Both the position numbers and the translations under genes were made by a program. From an uncultured Pseudacidovorax sp. (lineage in GTDB: Bacteria; Pseudomonadota; Gammaproteobacteria; Burkholderiales; Burkholderiaceae_C), in contig NZ_CAJYES010000166.1 of the NCBI RefSeq assembly GCF_913773995.1, positions 1-35,488 of the forward strand: a stretch of 35,488 nucleotides of DNA. Direction: 5' to 3'. Below the pieces are notes generated by a model. That model was not told the DNA's origin, ran no database searches, and worked only from the letters and a program-made list of their open reading frames with translations. Below, piece after piece: positions 24,708 through 33,829 of this stretch. Positions within the stretch are counted from its first letter, which is position 1; every line of letters begins with the position of its first letter.

Positions 24708-25682
24708 TCAGCGATGCGCCCGCAGCCAGTCCACCACGGCCTGCGGCATCGTCTGCACATGCCCCGGCCACACCCCCTGCGGAAAACCGACATGGCCGCC
24801 ATGCCGCGGCTGCCAGAGGGTCACGCATGGATTGGTCACCCGTTCTGGCACCGGCAGGCTCTCACCGGGCACGAACGGGTCGTTGCGGGCATTGAGCACC
24901 AGCGCAGGGATGCGGATGTCGCCCAGCCGCGGCCCGGCGGCCGCGCGGGCGTAGTAGTCCGCCGCATCCTTGAAGCCGTGCAGGGGCGCAGTGAACAGGT
25001 CGTCGAAGTCGCGCAGACGGCGCGCGGCGCGCAGTCGGTCGGCATCGAAGAGGCCGGGATGCTGCGTCAGCTTAGCCAGCGCCTTGGGCTTCATGGTCGA
25101 GAGGAACATGCGCTCGTACACCAGCCGGTTGAAGCCGCGTCCGATGGCATCGGCGCCGGCGGCCAGGTCCAGCGGCGCGCTCACGCCGGCCACGGCCTGC
25201 ACCACAGCCGCCGCGCTGTCGCCGGCCTCCTCGGCCCAGCGCAGCAGCGCATTGCCACCCAACGAGACGCCGACGGCCAGCACGCCGGCCGGGCTGCGTT
25301 CGCGCAGACGCGCCAGCACCCAGCCCACCTCTTCATGGTCGCCCGAGTGGTAGGCCCGCGGGCCAAGGTTCAGCTCACCGCTGCAGCCGCGGAAATGCGG
25401 CACCGCGAACCCGAGGCCACGCTCGCGCGCCACCGCCGCCAACGCCTCGGCATAGTGGCTGCGCGACGAGCCTTCGAGGCCGTGGAAGAGCACCAGCAGC
25501 GGCGCCGCGGCCGTATCGGCCGCGTCCTGGAAGTCCACATCCACGAAATCACCGTCCGGCGCGTTCCAGCGCTCGCGGCGGTAGACCGGGGCGGCGCCCA
25601 CATAGCGGCGGCCGAACAGGGCGGGCCAGATGGTCTGCGCATTGCCGCCCGGCAGCCAGCGGGGCGCGACGAAGGCCTGCAC
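24708..25682 (-). CDS. YheT family alpha/beta hydrolase
   Basis: 324 aa, full length for COG0429. The N-terminus AFVAPRWLPGGNAQTIWPAL is the family signature. Oxyanion region LFHGLEGSS (65-73), nucleophile elbow GVSLGGN (S140), acid in NARNDPFVPG, and histidine in RHGGHVGF complete a Ser-Asp-His triad. Family members are carboxylesterases of uncertain physiological substrate. It lies 14 bp behind the NTF2-like gene and upstream of the hypothetical gene, so the three probably form an operon. Confidence 0.93.
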   Translation of the reverse strand: MQAFVAPRWLPGGNAQTIWPALFGRRYVGAAPVYRRERWNAPDGDFVDVDFQDAADTAAAPLLVLFHGLEGSSRSHYAEALAAVARERGLGFAVPHFRGCSGELNLGPRAYHSGDHEEVGWVLARLRERSPAGVLAVGVSLGGNALLRWAEEAGDSAAAVVQAVAGVSAPLDLAAGADAIGRGFNRLVYERMFLSTMKPKALAKLTQHPGLFDADRLRAARRLRDFDDLFTAPLHGFKDAADYYARAAAGPRLGDIRIPALVLNARNDPFVPGESLPVPERVTNPCVTLWQPRHGGHVGFPQGVWPGHVQTMPQAVVDWLRAHR

Positions 25683-25696
25683 GGTGCGCGGCGCCC

Positions 25697-26149
25697 TCAG
25701 TGAAGCAAACCCGGGGTCTGCGGCGCCTCATCGGGTTCGCGTGATGTGCCGGGGCTGGCATGGTGCGCCACCAGTCGCCAGCCCATCTCGGTTTTCAGGT
25801 AGACGTTGGTGGCCAGCACGAAGGCATGGCGCGGACCTTCGGCGGTGAGCACCTCGATGCGCTCGAGCACGTTGTGCACGCTGGTGCCCAGGGCTTCGAC
25901 GCGGCGCACATGCGAAGGCCGCGCATGCACGGCACCGCCGTTGGCGAACATCTGCTCGAACGCGCTGCGGATTGCCGCCACCCCCACCAGGCGGGGCCCG
26001 CCGGGGTGCACGCAGAACACGTCCTCCTCGTCGGCCCAGCAGGCCATCAACGCATCGACGTCGCCGCGTTGCAGCGCGTCGTAGAAGGCGGCTTCCAGGT
26101 CGTCGGCGGTGCCGCCCAGGGCGGCGGGGTATCGGGTTTTGCTGGGCAT
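25697..26149 (-). CDS. NTF2-like (SnoaL/DUF4440-type) protein
   Basis: 150 aa from ATG 26149 (an alternative ATG at 26176 adds nine residues). Cone-shaped NTF2 fold predicted from LEAAFYDALQRGDVDALMACWADEEDVFCVHPGGPRLVG in shorter pieces, IRSAFEQMFANG, and the closing strand GWRLVAHHASPG. The conserved WADEEDVFCVHPGG segment is typical of a subgroup often next to YheT in betaproteobacteria. No enzymatic function assigned. First gene of the minus-strand trio, divergent from rutA. Confidence 0.85.
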   Translation of the reverse strand: MPSKTRYPAALGGTADDLEAAFYDALQRGDVDALMACWADEEDVFCVHPGGPRLVGVAAIRSAFEQMFANGGAVHARPSHVRRVEALGTSVHNVLERIEVLTAEGPRHAFVLATNVYLKTEMGWRLVAHHASPGTSREPDEAPQTPGLLH

Positions 26150-26238
26150 GGCAGCCGCGATTCTGCCGCCCCGCACGCACCGCGCCCGGCATGCGGCGCA
26201 CCACCTTGCCGCGCACGCGTCCGATGCCGCGAACCGTT

Positions 26239-26255
26239 TTGGACCATTTGGTCAA
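26239..26255. promoter_or_regulatory. RutR box upstream of rutA
   Basis: TGGACCA-TT-TGGTCAA (26240-26255) matches the E. coli RutR consensus TTGACCA-NN-TGGTCAA at all but one position, with a GACCA/TGGTC perfect core. A plausible promoter TTGGTC (26248-26253), 18 bp, TTTAAT (26272-26277) has its -35 inside the box, which would give uracil-relieved repression. A rutR gene is present 4 kb downstream. Confidence 0.8.
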
Positions 26256-26274
26256 AAAATGCCGGGCATTTTTT
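26254..26274. promoter_or_regulatory. 21-bp palindrome next to the RutR box
   Basis: AAAAAATGCC-G-GGCATTTTTT, perfect 10-bp arms around one base. It abuts the RutR box and fills the predicted -35/-10 spacer of rutA. It resembles a terminator for the minus strand or plus strand by shape, but its loop is a single base, so a protein-binding site is more likely. Confidence 0.45.
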
Positions 26275-26360
26275 AATCAAGTCCTTGATGTGGAACAGGA
26301 AAGTGGCATTGGCACAGCGCATGCAAACCCGCCGGCGATCCCATCCTGGAGTCCACCCAC

Positions 26361-27482
26361 ATGAAAGTCGGCGTCTTCATCCCCATCGGCAACAACGGCT
26401 GGCTGCTGTCGCAGAACGCGCCGCAGTACAAGCCCAGTTTCGAGCTGAACAAGACCATCACGCTCAAGGCCGAGCAGTACGGCCTGGACTTCGCGCTGTC
26501 CATGATCAAGCTGCGCGGCTTCGGCGGAAAGACGGAGTTCTGGGACCACAACCTGGAGTCCTTCACGCTGATGTCGGGCCTGGCGGCCGTCACGACCAAG
26601 ATCAAGCTCTTCGCCACCGCCGCCTCGCTGGTGATGCCGCCGGCCATCGTGGCACGCATGGCCTCGACCATCGACAGCATCTCGAACGGCCGCTTCGGCC
26701 TGAACCTGGTGACCGGCTGGCAGCGGCCCGAGTATTCGCAGATGGGCATGTGGCCCGGCGACGAGTTCTTCGCCACCCGCTACGAATACCTGTCCGAGTA
26801 CATCCAGGTGCTGCGCGACCTGTGGGGCAAGGGTCAGTCGGACTTCAAGGGCACCCACTTCAAGATGGACGACTGCCGCCTGAGCCCGCAGCCGCAGGCG
26901 CCCATGAAGGTGATCTGCGCCGGCCAGAGCGATGCCGGCATGGCCTTCTCGGCCAAGTACGCCGACTACAACTTCTGCTTCGGCAAGGGCGTGAACACGC
27001 CCAAGGCCTTCGCGCCGGCGGCGCAGAAGCTGATCGAGGCCACCGCCAAGACCGGCCGCCACGTGACCACCTACGTGCTCATCATGGTGATCGCCGCCGA
27101 GACCGACGAAGCCGCCTTCGCCAAGTGGGAGCACTACAAGGCCGGCGCCGACACCGACGCCATCGCCTGGATGGCGCAGCAGGGCGCGGCCGACACCAAA
27201 TCGGGCGGCGACACCAACGTGCGCCAGATGACCGATGCCACCTCGCCCTCGGCAGTGAACATCAACATGGGCACGCTGGTGGGCTCCTACGCGAGCGTGG
27301 CCCGCATGCTCGACGAGATGGCCGAGGTGCCCGGCACCGAGGGCGTGCTGCTCACCTTCGACGACTTCGTGCAGGGCGTGGAGGATTTCGGCCAGCGCAT
27401 CCAGCCGCTGATGAAGAGCCGCGTGGACGTGGACACGCCCGTGCCCTCGCAGGTGGGCGCGCCCGAGGCGCTGGCGGCGTGA
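26361..27482 (+). CDS. rutA: Pyrimidine monooxygenase RutA
   Basis: FMN-dependent class C flavin monooxygenase that opens the uracil ring at N3-C4, giving ureidoacrylate peracid. 373 aa (E. coli 363-382). The luciferase-like fold is clear: [22 protein letters not shown] (first 20 residues in part), [42 protein letters not shown], and the C-terminal [22 protein letters not shown] precedes the ATG. First gene of rutABCDF, 13 bp before rutB, 104 bp behind a RutR box. Needs reduced flavin from RutF. Confidence 0.97.
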   Translation: MKVGVFIPIGNNGWLLSQNAPQYKPSFELNKTITLKAEQYGLDFALSMIKLRGFGGKTEFWDHNLESFTLMSGLAAVTTKIKLFATAASLVMPPAIVARMASTIDSISNGRFGLNLVTGWQRPEYSQMGMWPGDEFFATRYEYLSEYIQVLRDLWGKGQSDFKGTHFKMDDCRLSPQPQAPMKVICAGQSDAGMAFSAKYADYNFCFGKGVNTPKAFAPAAQKLIEATAKTGRHVTTYVLIMVIAAETDEAAFAKWEHYKAGADTDAIAWMAQQGAADTKSGGDTNVRQMTDATSPSAVNINMGTLVGSYASVARMLDEMAEVPGTEGVLLTFDDFVQGVEDFGQRIQPLMKSRVDVDTPVPSQVGAPEALAA

Positions 27483-27495
27483 CGGAGCAACGCCC

Positions 27496-28287
<792 letters not shown>

Positions 28288-28318
28288 TCCTTCATTCATC
28301 CCACTCTGGAGTCCCTTC

Positions 28319-28711
28319 ATGCCCAAGGAAGCCATCATCCCTCCCGGCACCAGCACCCCCATCGCGCCCTTCGTGCCCGGCACGCTGGCCGACGGGGTCG
28401 TCTACGTCTCGGGCACCCTGCCCTTCGACAAGGACAACAACGTGGTGCACGTCGGCGATGCCACCGCGCAGACCCGCCATGTGCTGGAGACCATCAAGGG
28501 CGTCATCGAGGCCGCTGGCGGCACGATGGACGACGTCACCTTCAACATGATCTTCATCACCGACTGGGCCAACTACGCCAAGGTCAACGCGGTGTATGCC
28601 GAGTACTTCCCGGGCACCAAGCCCGCGCGCTACTGCATCCAGTGCGGGCTGGTGAAGCCCGACGCGCTGGTGGAGATCGCCTCCATCGCCCACGTGGGCA
28701 AGAAGGCCTGA
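28319..28711 (+). CDS. rutC: 3-aminoacrylate deaminase RutC (RidA/YjgF family)
   Basis: 130 aa, trimeric RidA fold. It was first proposed to reduce aminoacrylate peracid; later work assigns 3-aminoacrylate deamination to malonic semialdehyde and ammonia. Seen: [39 protein letters not shown] in parts, and [23 protein letters not shown]. The CIQCGL segment is typical of RutC within RidA. GGAG precedes the ATG. Confidence 0.95.
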   Translation: MPKEAIIPPGTSTPIAPFVPGTLADGVVYVSGTLPFDKDNNVVHVGDATAQTRHVLETIKGVIEAAGGTMDDVTFNMIFITDWANYAKVNAVYAEYFPGTKPARYCIQCGLVKPDALVEIASIAHVGKKA

Positions 28712-28719
28712 GGCGCGCC

Positions 28720-29508
28720 ATGGCGCTGTACCACGAGGTGCACGGCGAAGGCCGCCCCGGCACGCCCAGCGTGCTGCTGTCCTCGGGCCTGGGCGGCTCG
28801 GCCGGCTTCTGGAAGCCGCAGATCCCGGCGCTGGTCAAGGCCGGCTGGCGCGTGGTGGCCTACGACCAGCGCGGTACCGGCCGCAGCCCGGCGGACCTGC
28901 CTGCGCAATACGGCATCGCCGACATGGCCCACGACGTGGCCGAGGTGATGGACGCCACCGGCACCGAACGCTGCCATCTGGTGGGCCATGCCCTGGGCGG
29001 CCTGGTGGGCCTGCAACTGGCGCTGGATGCGCCCGCGCGCGTGGCCAGCCTGGTCCTGGTCAATGCCTGGTCGCGGCCCAATCCGCACTCGGCCCGCTGC
29101 TTCGACGCCCGCCTGTCGCTGCTGGGCGCCTGCGGGCCGCGCGCCTATGTGGAAGCGCAGCCCATCTTCCTGTACCCCGCCGACTGGGCCGCGGCCCATG
29201 CAGCCGAAGTGCAGGCCGAGGTGGACCATGCCTTCGCGCACTTCCCCGGCGAGGCCAACATGCGCGCACGCATCGGCGCCCTGCGCGCCTTCGACGTCGA
29301 CGCGCGTCTGTCCGAGATCGCCGTGCCCACGCTGGTCGCCTGCGCACAGGACGACGTGCTGGTGCCCTGGACGATGTCACAGCGCCTGGCCGAGGGCCTG
29401 CCCCAGGCCCTCTTCGATCGCAGTCCGCACGGCGGCCATGCGCACAGCGTGACCGATCCTGCGGCTTTCAACGCAGCGCTGCTCGGCTTCCTGTCGCGTC
29501 AGGACTGA
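28720..29508 (+). CDS. rutD: Putative aminoacrylate hydrolase RutD
   Basis: Alpha/beta-hydrolase fold, 262 aa from ATG 28720, 8 bp after rutC. The nucleophile elbow reads VGHALGG, with alanine (A91) where serine is normal; E. coli RutD has the same GHALG, so this marks RutD rather than decay. Other RutD signatures: [44 protein letters not shown]. It increases the rate of aminoacrylate turnover in E. coli, though its necessity is debated. Confidence 0.94.
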   Translation: MALYHEVHGEGRPGTPSVLLSSGLGGSAGFWKPQIPALVKAGWRVVAYDQRGTGRSPADLPAQYGIADMAHDVAEVMDATGTERCHLVGHALGGLVGLQLALDAPARVASLVLVNAWSRPNPHSARCFDARLSLLGACGPRAYVEAQPIFLYPADWAAAHAAEVQAEVDHAFAHFPGEANMRARIGALRAFDVDARLSEIAVPTLVACAQDDVLVPWTMSQRLAEGLPQALFDRSPHGGHAHSVTDPAAFNAALLGFLSRQD

Positions 29509-29531
29509 ACCCTCTTCTCTTCCGGCTTCCG

Positions 29532-30089
29532 ATGATGATGTCCACCGCCCCCGCTCCTACCGCCGCCGCGGCCCTGCAGGCCCTGGCCGCCACGCCGCCC
29601 GAACGAGGCGACTACCGCAATGCCATGGCCCGCCTGGGTGCGGCCGTGAACGTCATCACCACCGATGGTCCCGCGGGGCGTGCGGGCTTCACCGCCTCGG
29701 CCGTGTGCAGCGTGACCGACGAGCCACCTACGCTGCTCGTGTGCCTGAACCGCAGCGCCTCGGTGTATCCCATCTTCCAGGCCAACGGCGTGCTGTGCGT
29801 GAACGTGCTGGGCGCCGGCCAGCAGCAGCTGTCCAACCTTTTCGGTGGCAAGACGCCCATGGCCGAGCGCTTCGCCGCGGCCGAGTGGCATGCCAGCCGC
29901 AGCGGCGTGCCGGTGCTGGCCGAGGCCGCGGCGGCCTTCGAATGCCGTGTGGTCAATCGCACCGAGGTGGGGACGCACGACGTGCTGTTCTGCGAAGTGG
30001 ATGCGGTGCGCATGGGCAACGCCGCCCATGGCATGGTGTACTTCGATCGCCGCTACCACGACCTGCTGCCGCAAGCCGCAGCGCACTGA
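29532..30089 (+). CDS. rutF: Flavin reductase RutF
   Basis: NADH:FMN oxidoreductase supplying reduced FMN to RutA. 185 aa, split-barrel flavin reductase: [45 protein letters not shown] in parts, [12 protein letters not shown], and [11 protein letters not shown]. Three tandem ATGs start the gene; the first is taken. It directly follows rutD, so rutE is missing from its E. coli position. It ends 12 bp before the convergent rutR. Confidence 0.95.
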   Translation: MMMSTAPAPTAAAALQALAATPPERGDYRNAMARLGAAVNVITTDGPAGRAGFTASAVCSVTDEPPTLLVCLNRSASVYPIFQANGVLCVNVLGAGQQQLSNLFGGKTPMAERFAAAEWHASRSGVPVLAEAAAAFECRVVNRTEVGTHDVLFCEVDAVRMGNAAHGMVYFDRRYHDLLPQAAAH

Positions 30090-30101
30090 GCAGACGCGGC
30101 C

Positions 30102-30851
30102 TCAAGCGGCCAGCGGCGCTGCCATGGCCTCGGCTGTGGGCGCACTGATTCCATCCAGCACCAGGCGCTGCACGTTATCCACGGTCTCCTCGAAGAAAGC
30201 CGCATCCTGCAGCGTGCGACCGGCGATGGCCTGCACCTGCACCGCGAAGTCGGCGTAGTGCTGCGTCAACGCCCAGAGGCCGAAGATCAGGTGATGCGGC
30301 GCCACCGGCCGCAGCCGCCCCGAGCGCACCCATTCGCCGATCACCTCCGACTTGCGCCCCACCAGCGTGCGCAGTTCCAGCGCCAGTTCTTCGCGCAGCA
30401 GCGGCGCGCCCTGGATCATCTCCAGGCAGAACAGGCGTGAGGCATCGGGCTGGTCGCGCGAGATCACCAGCTTGCGACGGATGTAGCTGGCGATGGCTTC
30501 GCGCGGGTCCTGCTCGGCGCTGAAGCCACGCAGCGGTTCGAGCCACACGTGCAGCAACTCGCGCAGCACGCTCACATACAGCTCTTCCTTGTTGGCGAAG
30601 TAATAGAGCAGGTTGCTCTTGGAGACATCGGCGCGTGCGGCCACCTGGTCCACGCTGGTGCCGTGCAGGCCATAGCGAGAGAACAGGCCGAGCGCGGCCG
30701 ACAGGATCACGCTGCGCTTGTCTTCCGACTGTCGCGGCCGGCGCGCGGCCCGCTTGCCGGCTGCGGGCGCCGCCTTCGTGCCCACGGGTTCTGCTTTGCG
30801 CTTGCGCACCTCGGCCGGCGCCTTCTTCTTCGCCGCGGGTGGTCTGGCCAT
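30102..30851 (-). CDS. rutR: Pyrimidine-responsive TetR regulator RutR
   Basis: Represses rut genes and is released by uracil or thymine. 249 aa from ATG 30851, with GGAAAGGGAAG upstream. HTH about residues 45-90 (SVDQVAARADVSKSNLLYYFANKEELY), RutR-specific FCLEMIQGAPLL, and LWALTQHYADF, where W193 and Q197 correspond to the ligand-contact Trp/Gln that I recall in E. coli RutR. Residues 5-41 form an extra Lys/Arg/Ala/Pro-rich tail absent from E. coli RutR (212 aa). Convergent with rutF and divergent from the oxygenase operon. Confidence 0.94.
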   Translation of the reverse strand: MARPPAAKKKAPAEVRKRKAEPVGTKAAPAAGKRAARRPRQSEDKRSVILSAALGLFSRYGLHGTSVDQVAARADVSKSNLLYYFANKEELYVSVLRELLHVWLEPLRGFSAEQDPREAIASYIRRKLVISRDQPDASRLFCLEMIQGAPLLREELALELRTLVGRKSEVIGEWVRSGRLRPVAPHHLIFGLWALTQHYADFAVQVQAIAGRTLQDAAFFEETVDNVQRLVLDGISAPTAEAMAAPLAA

Positions 30852-30980
30852 GGGGCTTCCCTTTCCTTTCATTGTTGTTGGCGTGTGTCGTTGGGGTCGG
30901 CAACGGCCCGCCTGTACCGGCCATTGCGAATCGCGTACCAGCCTGCACGCACCAGCAACGGGCTTCGCGCACCGCTCATC

Positions 30981-31002
30981 TGTCTTGACCTGCACCAAGA
31001 CA
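30981..31002. promoter_or_regulatory. Inverted repeat in the rutR/oxygenase divergent region
   Basis: TGTCTTG-N8-CAAGACA, 7-bp perfect arms, 130 bp upstream of rutR and 132 bp upstream of the oxygenase gene. Its arms differ from the RutR consensus apart from an embedded TTGACC half-site, so a second regulator or rutR autoregulation is possible. Confidence 0.4.
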
Positions 31003-31058
31003 CCGCAGCACGGCCGAATGGCGTGCATGCGGCGCATCGTACGCAGCCCGGCAGGCGT

Positions 31059-31075
31059 TTGTCCATTTGGTCCAA
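31059..31075. promoter_or_regulatory. Second RutR-like box, upstream of the oxygenase operon
   Basis: TTGTCCA-TT-TGGTCCA (31059-31074) differs from the RutR consensus TTGACCA-NN-TGGTCAA at two positions. Read on the minus strand it shares TTGGACCA with the box before rutA. It lies 59 bp upstream of the oxygenase ATG and 208 bp from rutR, so the plus-strand operon is the likelier target. Confidence 0.65.
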
Positions 31076-31133
31076 CTGGCACGGTCGTTGCAAACGGGCT
31101 CTGCAGTACCTCTTACGCGCATCGAGACGCCCC

Positions 31134-32126
31134 ATGACCCTGATGACCGTTCCCATCATCGACCTCGCGCCCTACTTCTCGGGCACTGCGGCGGAGAAGG
31201 CCGCGCTGGCCCGCCAGGTGGACGAGGCCTGTCGCAGCATTGGCTTCCTGGTGATCACGCACCACGGCATCGACCCGGCACTCATCGCTCGCGTCTCGGC
31301 GCTGTCGCGGCAGTTCTTCGACATGCCGCTGGGGGAAAAGCGCAAGGTGGACCGCCCGCGCGACGACGCAGTGCGCGGCTACAGCGCGGTCGGCGAAGAA
31401 GGCCTGTCGTACAGCCTCGAAGAGGCCTCGCCCGGCGACCTGAAGGAGTCCTTCTCCATCGGCCCTTCCAACGTGCCCGATGACGACTACCACCGCGGCC
31501 CGGCCGCCGGCCCGCACTTCGAGCCCAACAGCTGGCCGCCCATCGACGGCTTCCGCGAGGCCTACGAGCAGTACTTCGAGGCCATGAGCGATCTCTCGCG
31601 CTCGCTCATGCGCATCTTCGCGCTGGCGCTCGAACTGCCCGAGACCTACTTCGACGACAAGATCGACAAGCACATCAGCATGTTCCGCGTGCTGTCGTAC
31701 CCGCCCCAGCGCGAGGCACCGCTGCCCGGCCAGCTGCGCGCCGGCGCGCACAGCGACTACGGCAGCCTGACCATCGTGCTGCCCGACGACAAGGGCCTGC
31801 AGGTGCAGAACAAGGCCGGCGAATGGGTAGACGTGCCGCTGGTCGAAGGCGGCCTGGTGGTCAACATCGCCGACCTGATGATGCAGTGGACCAACGACCA
31901 GTGGGTCTCCACCATGCACCGCGTGGTCAACCCGCCCTTCGAGGTGGCGCAGACCAACCGCCGGCAGTCGCTGGTGTTCTTCCACCAGCCCAACTACGAC
32001 GCCATGGTCGAGTGCCTGCCCACCTGCCTGGCACCGGGCGAGAAGGCCAAGTACGCGCCCATCTCCTCTGGCGATCACCTCACGTCCAAGTTCGTGAAGC
32101 AGACAACATTTGGCGGGACCAAGTGA
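31134..32126 (+). CDS. 2-oxoglutarate/Fe(II)-dependent oxygenase, isopenicillin-N-synthase-like
   Basis: 330 aa. N-terminal DIOX_N segment (VPIIDLAPYF; SIGFLVITHHGID) and the jelly-roll with all iron ligands: H206 and D208 (AGAHSDYGSLTI), H262 (STMHRVVNP), plus the 2-oxoglutarate-binding R277-x-S279 (RRQSLVFFHQPN). Substrate not readable from sequence. Fungal thymine 7-hydroxylase belongs to the same superfamily, and the RutR-like box upstream and pyrimidine genes beside it make a nucleobase substrate attractive (inference). The stop overlaps the VOC start (TGATG). The frame is open back to 30549, antisense to rutR. An alternative ATG lies at 31143. Confidence 0.92.
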   Translation: MTLMTVPIIDLAPYFSGTAAEKAALARQVDEACRSIGFLVITHHGIDPALIARVSALSRQFFDMPLGEKRKVDRPRDDAVRGYSAVGEEGLSYSLEEASPGDLKESFSIGPSNVPDDDYHRGPAAGPHFEPNSWPPIDGFREAYEQYFEAMSDLSRSLMRIFALALELPETYFDDKIDKHISMFRVLSYPPQREAPLPGQLRAGAHSDYGSLTIVLPDDKGLQVQNKAGEWVDVPLVEGGLVVNIADLMMQWTNDQWVSTMHRVVNPPFEVAQTNRRQSLVFFHQPNYDAMVECLPTCLAPGEKAKYAPISSGDHLTSKFVKQTTFGGTK

Positions 32127-32512
32127 TGGCCCATCTTTCCTACGTCAACGTCTTCGCCAAGGACGTGGTCGCCCTGAGCGGCTTCTACCAGCGCGTTTTC
32201 GGCTTCCCGGAGATCGAGGCCATCCGCTCGCCCATCTTCCGCGGGCTGGACACGGGCAAGAGCAGCCTGGGCTTCAACGCCTTCGATGCCTACGAGCTGC
32301 TGCACCTGGCCGAGTTCTCGGACACGAAGGGCGTCAAGTTCCTGCTCAACATCGACGTCGACAGCCGCGAGGACGTGGAGCGCATGGTGCCCGTTGCGCT
32401 GGAAGCCGGCGCCACGCTCATCAAGGCGCCCTACGTCACCTACTACAACTGGTACCAGGCGGTGCTGCTCGACCCCGAGGACAACGTCTTTCGCATCAAC
32501 TTCATGATGTGA
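32126..32512 (+). CDS. VOC (glyoxalase/bleomycin-resistance/dioxygenase fold) protein
   Basis: 128 aa, two beta-alpha-beta-beta-beta modules: AHLSYVNVFAKDVVALSGFYQRVFGFPE and GATLIKAPYVTYYNWYQAVLLDPEDNVFRINFM in parts. The final strand reads FRINFMM where metal-dependent members usually place a Glu (..NxxExx), so the canonical metal site may be incomplete. It is translationally coupled to the oxygenase (1-nt overlap), implying a joint role such as acting on the oxygenase product or binding the substrate. Confidence 0.88.
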   Translation: MAHLSYVNVFAKDVVALSGFYQRVFGFPEIEAIRSPIFRGLDTGKSSLGFNAFDAYELLHLAEFSDTKGVKFLLNIDVDSREDVERMVPVALEAGATLIKAPYVTYYNWYQAVLLDPEDNVFRINFMM

Positions 32513-32613
32513 CGCGCCCGCCGCCCCCGGCCGGCGCCGGGGCGGCACTGTTCGTGCTTTTTCACCTTTCCGCTTCCTTCCTCTCCCCCTCTTCCTTCCT
32601 CCTGGAGGTCTCC

Positions 32614-33711
32614 ATGTTGTCCAAGCGCTTTCCCCGCATGAGCGTGGCCCTGGCCGGTGCCGCCGTGCTGCTGTCGGCCGGCACCGCCCATGCCCAGGCC
32701 GGCTTCAGCCTGAGCGGCAAGCCCGTCATCGCGATGCTGTACTACGGCCCCAAGAACGACGGTGGCTGGACGCAGGCCTTCGACGAGGCGCGCGTGAAGA
32801 TCGAGGCCGCCCTCGGCCAGAAGATCCAGTTCGTGGAGAACGTGGGCGAGGACGCCTCGGTCATCAAGCCGGCGGCCGAGCGCTTCATCTCGCGCGGCGC
32901 CAACATCGTGATCGGCACGGCCTTCGGCCAGTCCGACGCCATGAAGGACCTGGCGGCCAAGTACCCCAAGGTGGCCTTCCTCAACGGCTCGGGCACCACC
33001 AACGGGCCGAACCTCGAATCCTTCTACGGCCGCACCTACGAGAGCCAGTACCTGTGCGGCATGGCCGCCGGCGCGGCCAGCAAGACGGGCAAGCTGGGCT
33101 TCGTGGCCGCCAACCCCTTCGGCGTGGTGAACTGGACCATCAACGCCTTCGCGCTGGGTGCGCAGAAGATGAACCCCAACGCCACGGTGAACGTGATCTA
33201 CACCGGCACCTGGAACGATCCGGTCAAGGAACGCGCCGCCGCCACCGCGCTGATCGACCAGGGCGCCGACGTGATCGGCCAGCACGTCGATTCGCCCACG
33301 CCGCAGATCGTCGCGCAGGAGCGCGGCGTGTACGGCACCGGCCACCACCGCGACCTGCGGCAGTTCGCGCCCAAGGCCACGCTGTGCTCGTCGGTGTGGG
33401 TGTGGGACCGCTTTCTGGTGCCCGAGCTCAAGAAGATCATCGCGGGCAACTGGAAGCCCGAACCCTATGGCGCCTTCATCCCGATGAGTGGTGGCGGCAC
33501 TGACATCGCCGGCTTCGGCCCGGCGGTGCCGGCCGACAAAGTCAAGGTCATCCAGGCCGAGCGCGAAGCCATCCTGAAGGGCAAGCAGGTCTACGCCGGC
33601 CCGCTGAAGGACCGCGACGGCAAGGAGCGCGTGGCCGCAGGCGCCGTGCTGCCGGATGCGGACCTCTGGAAGATGGACTGGTTCGTCAAGGGCGTGGTCA
33701 CGCAGAAGTGA
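32614..33711 (+). CDS. BMP-family ABC transporter substrate-binding protein (nucleoside/purine type)
   Basis: 365 aa from ATG 32614, with GGAGG upstream. Sec signal peptide cleaved near AHAQA (about residue 27). Med/BmpA fold: MLYYGPKNDGGWTQAFDEAR, FISRGANIVIGTAFGQSD, FLNGSGTTNGPNLESFYGRTYESQYL in parts, ALIDQGADVIGQHVDSPTPQ. BMP proteins studied bind nucleosides or purines. Located 101 bp after the VOC gene and before the cognate ATPase and permease. The long divided spacing is filled by a hairpin repeat downstream. Confidence 0.93.
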   Translation: MLSKRFPRMSVALAGAAVLLSAGTAHAQAGFSLSGKPVIAMLYYGPKNDGGWTQAFDEARVKIEAALGQKIQFVENVGEDASVIKPAAERFISRGANIVIGTAFGQSDAMKDLAAKYPKVAFLNGSGTTNGPNLESFYGRTYESQYLCGMAAGAASKTGKLGFVAANPFGVVNWTINAFALGAQKMNPNATVNVIYTGTWNDPVKERAAATALIDQGADVIGQHVDSPTPQIVAQERGVYGTGHHRDLRQFAPKATLCSSVWVWDRFLVPELKKIIAGNWKPEPYGAFIPMSGGGTDIAGFGPAVPADKVKVIQAEREAILKGKQVYAGPLKDRDGKERVAAGAVLPDADLWKMDWFVKGVVTQK

Positions 33712-33829
33712 CTCTCCCCCAGGCTCCGCGCTTTGCGCTCCGCCAACCGCCATCCGGGGGCGCCACCTGCGGCCTGGCGAAGCCAGTTCCGCGGCGGCTG
33801 CCGGCGGTCCCTTTTCTCTTCATACGCTG
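33712..33829. repeat. Dispersed hairpin repeat inside the BMP importer operon
   Basis: 118-bp spacer containing GGCCTGGCGAAGCCAGTTCC (33771-33790), identical to 12600-12619, with palindrome CTGGC-GAA-GCCAG, preceded by CCCCC...GGGGG and GCTCCGCGCTTTGCGC elements. No U-tract, so probably not a full terminator; such elements between a binding-protein gene and its ATPase can stabilise the upstream message. Confidence 0.6.

Noticed and set aside
29000..29010. RutD nucleophile mutation (GHALG instead of GHSLG) as evidence of decay
   Set aside because: E. coli RutD also has GHALG; it is a family feature.
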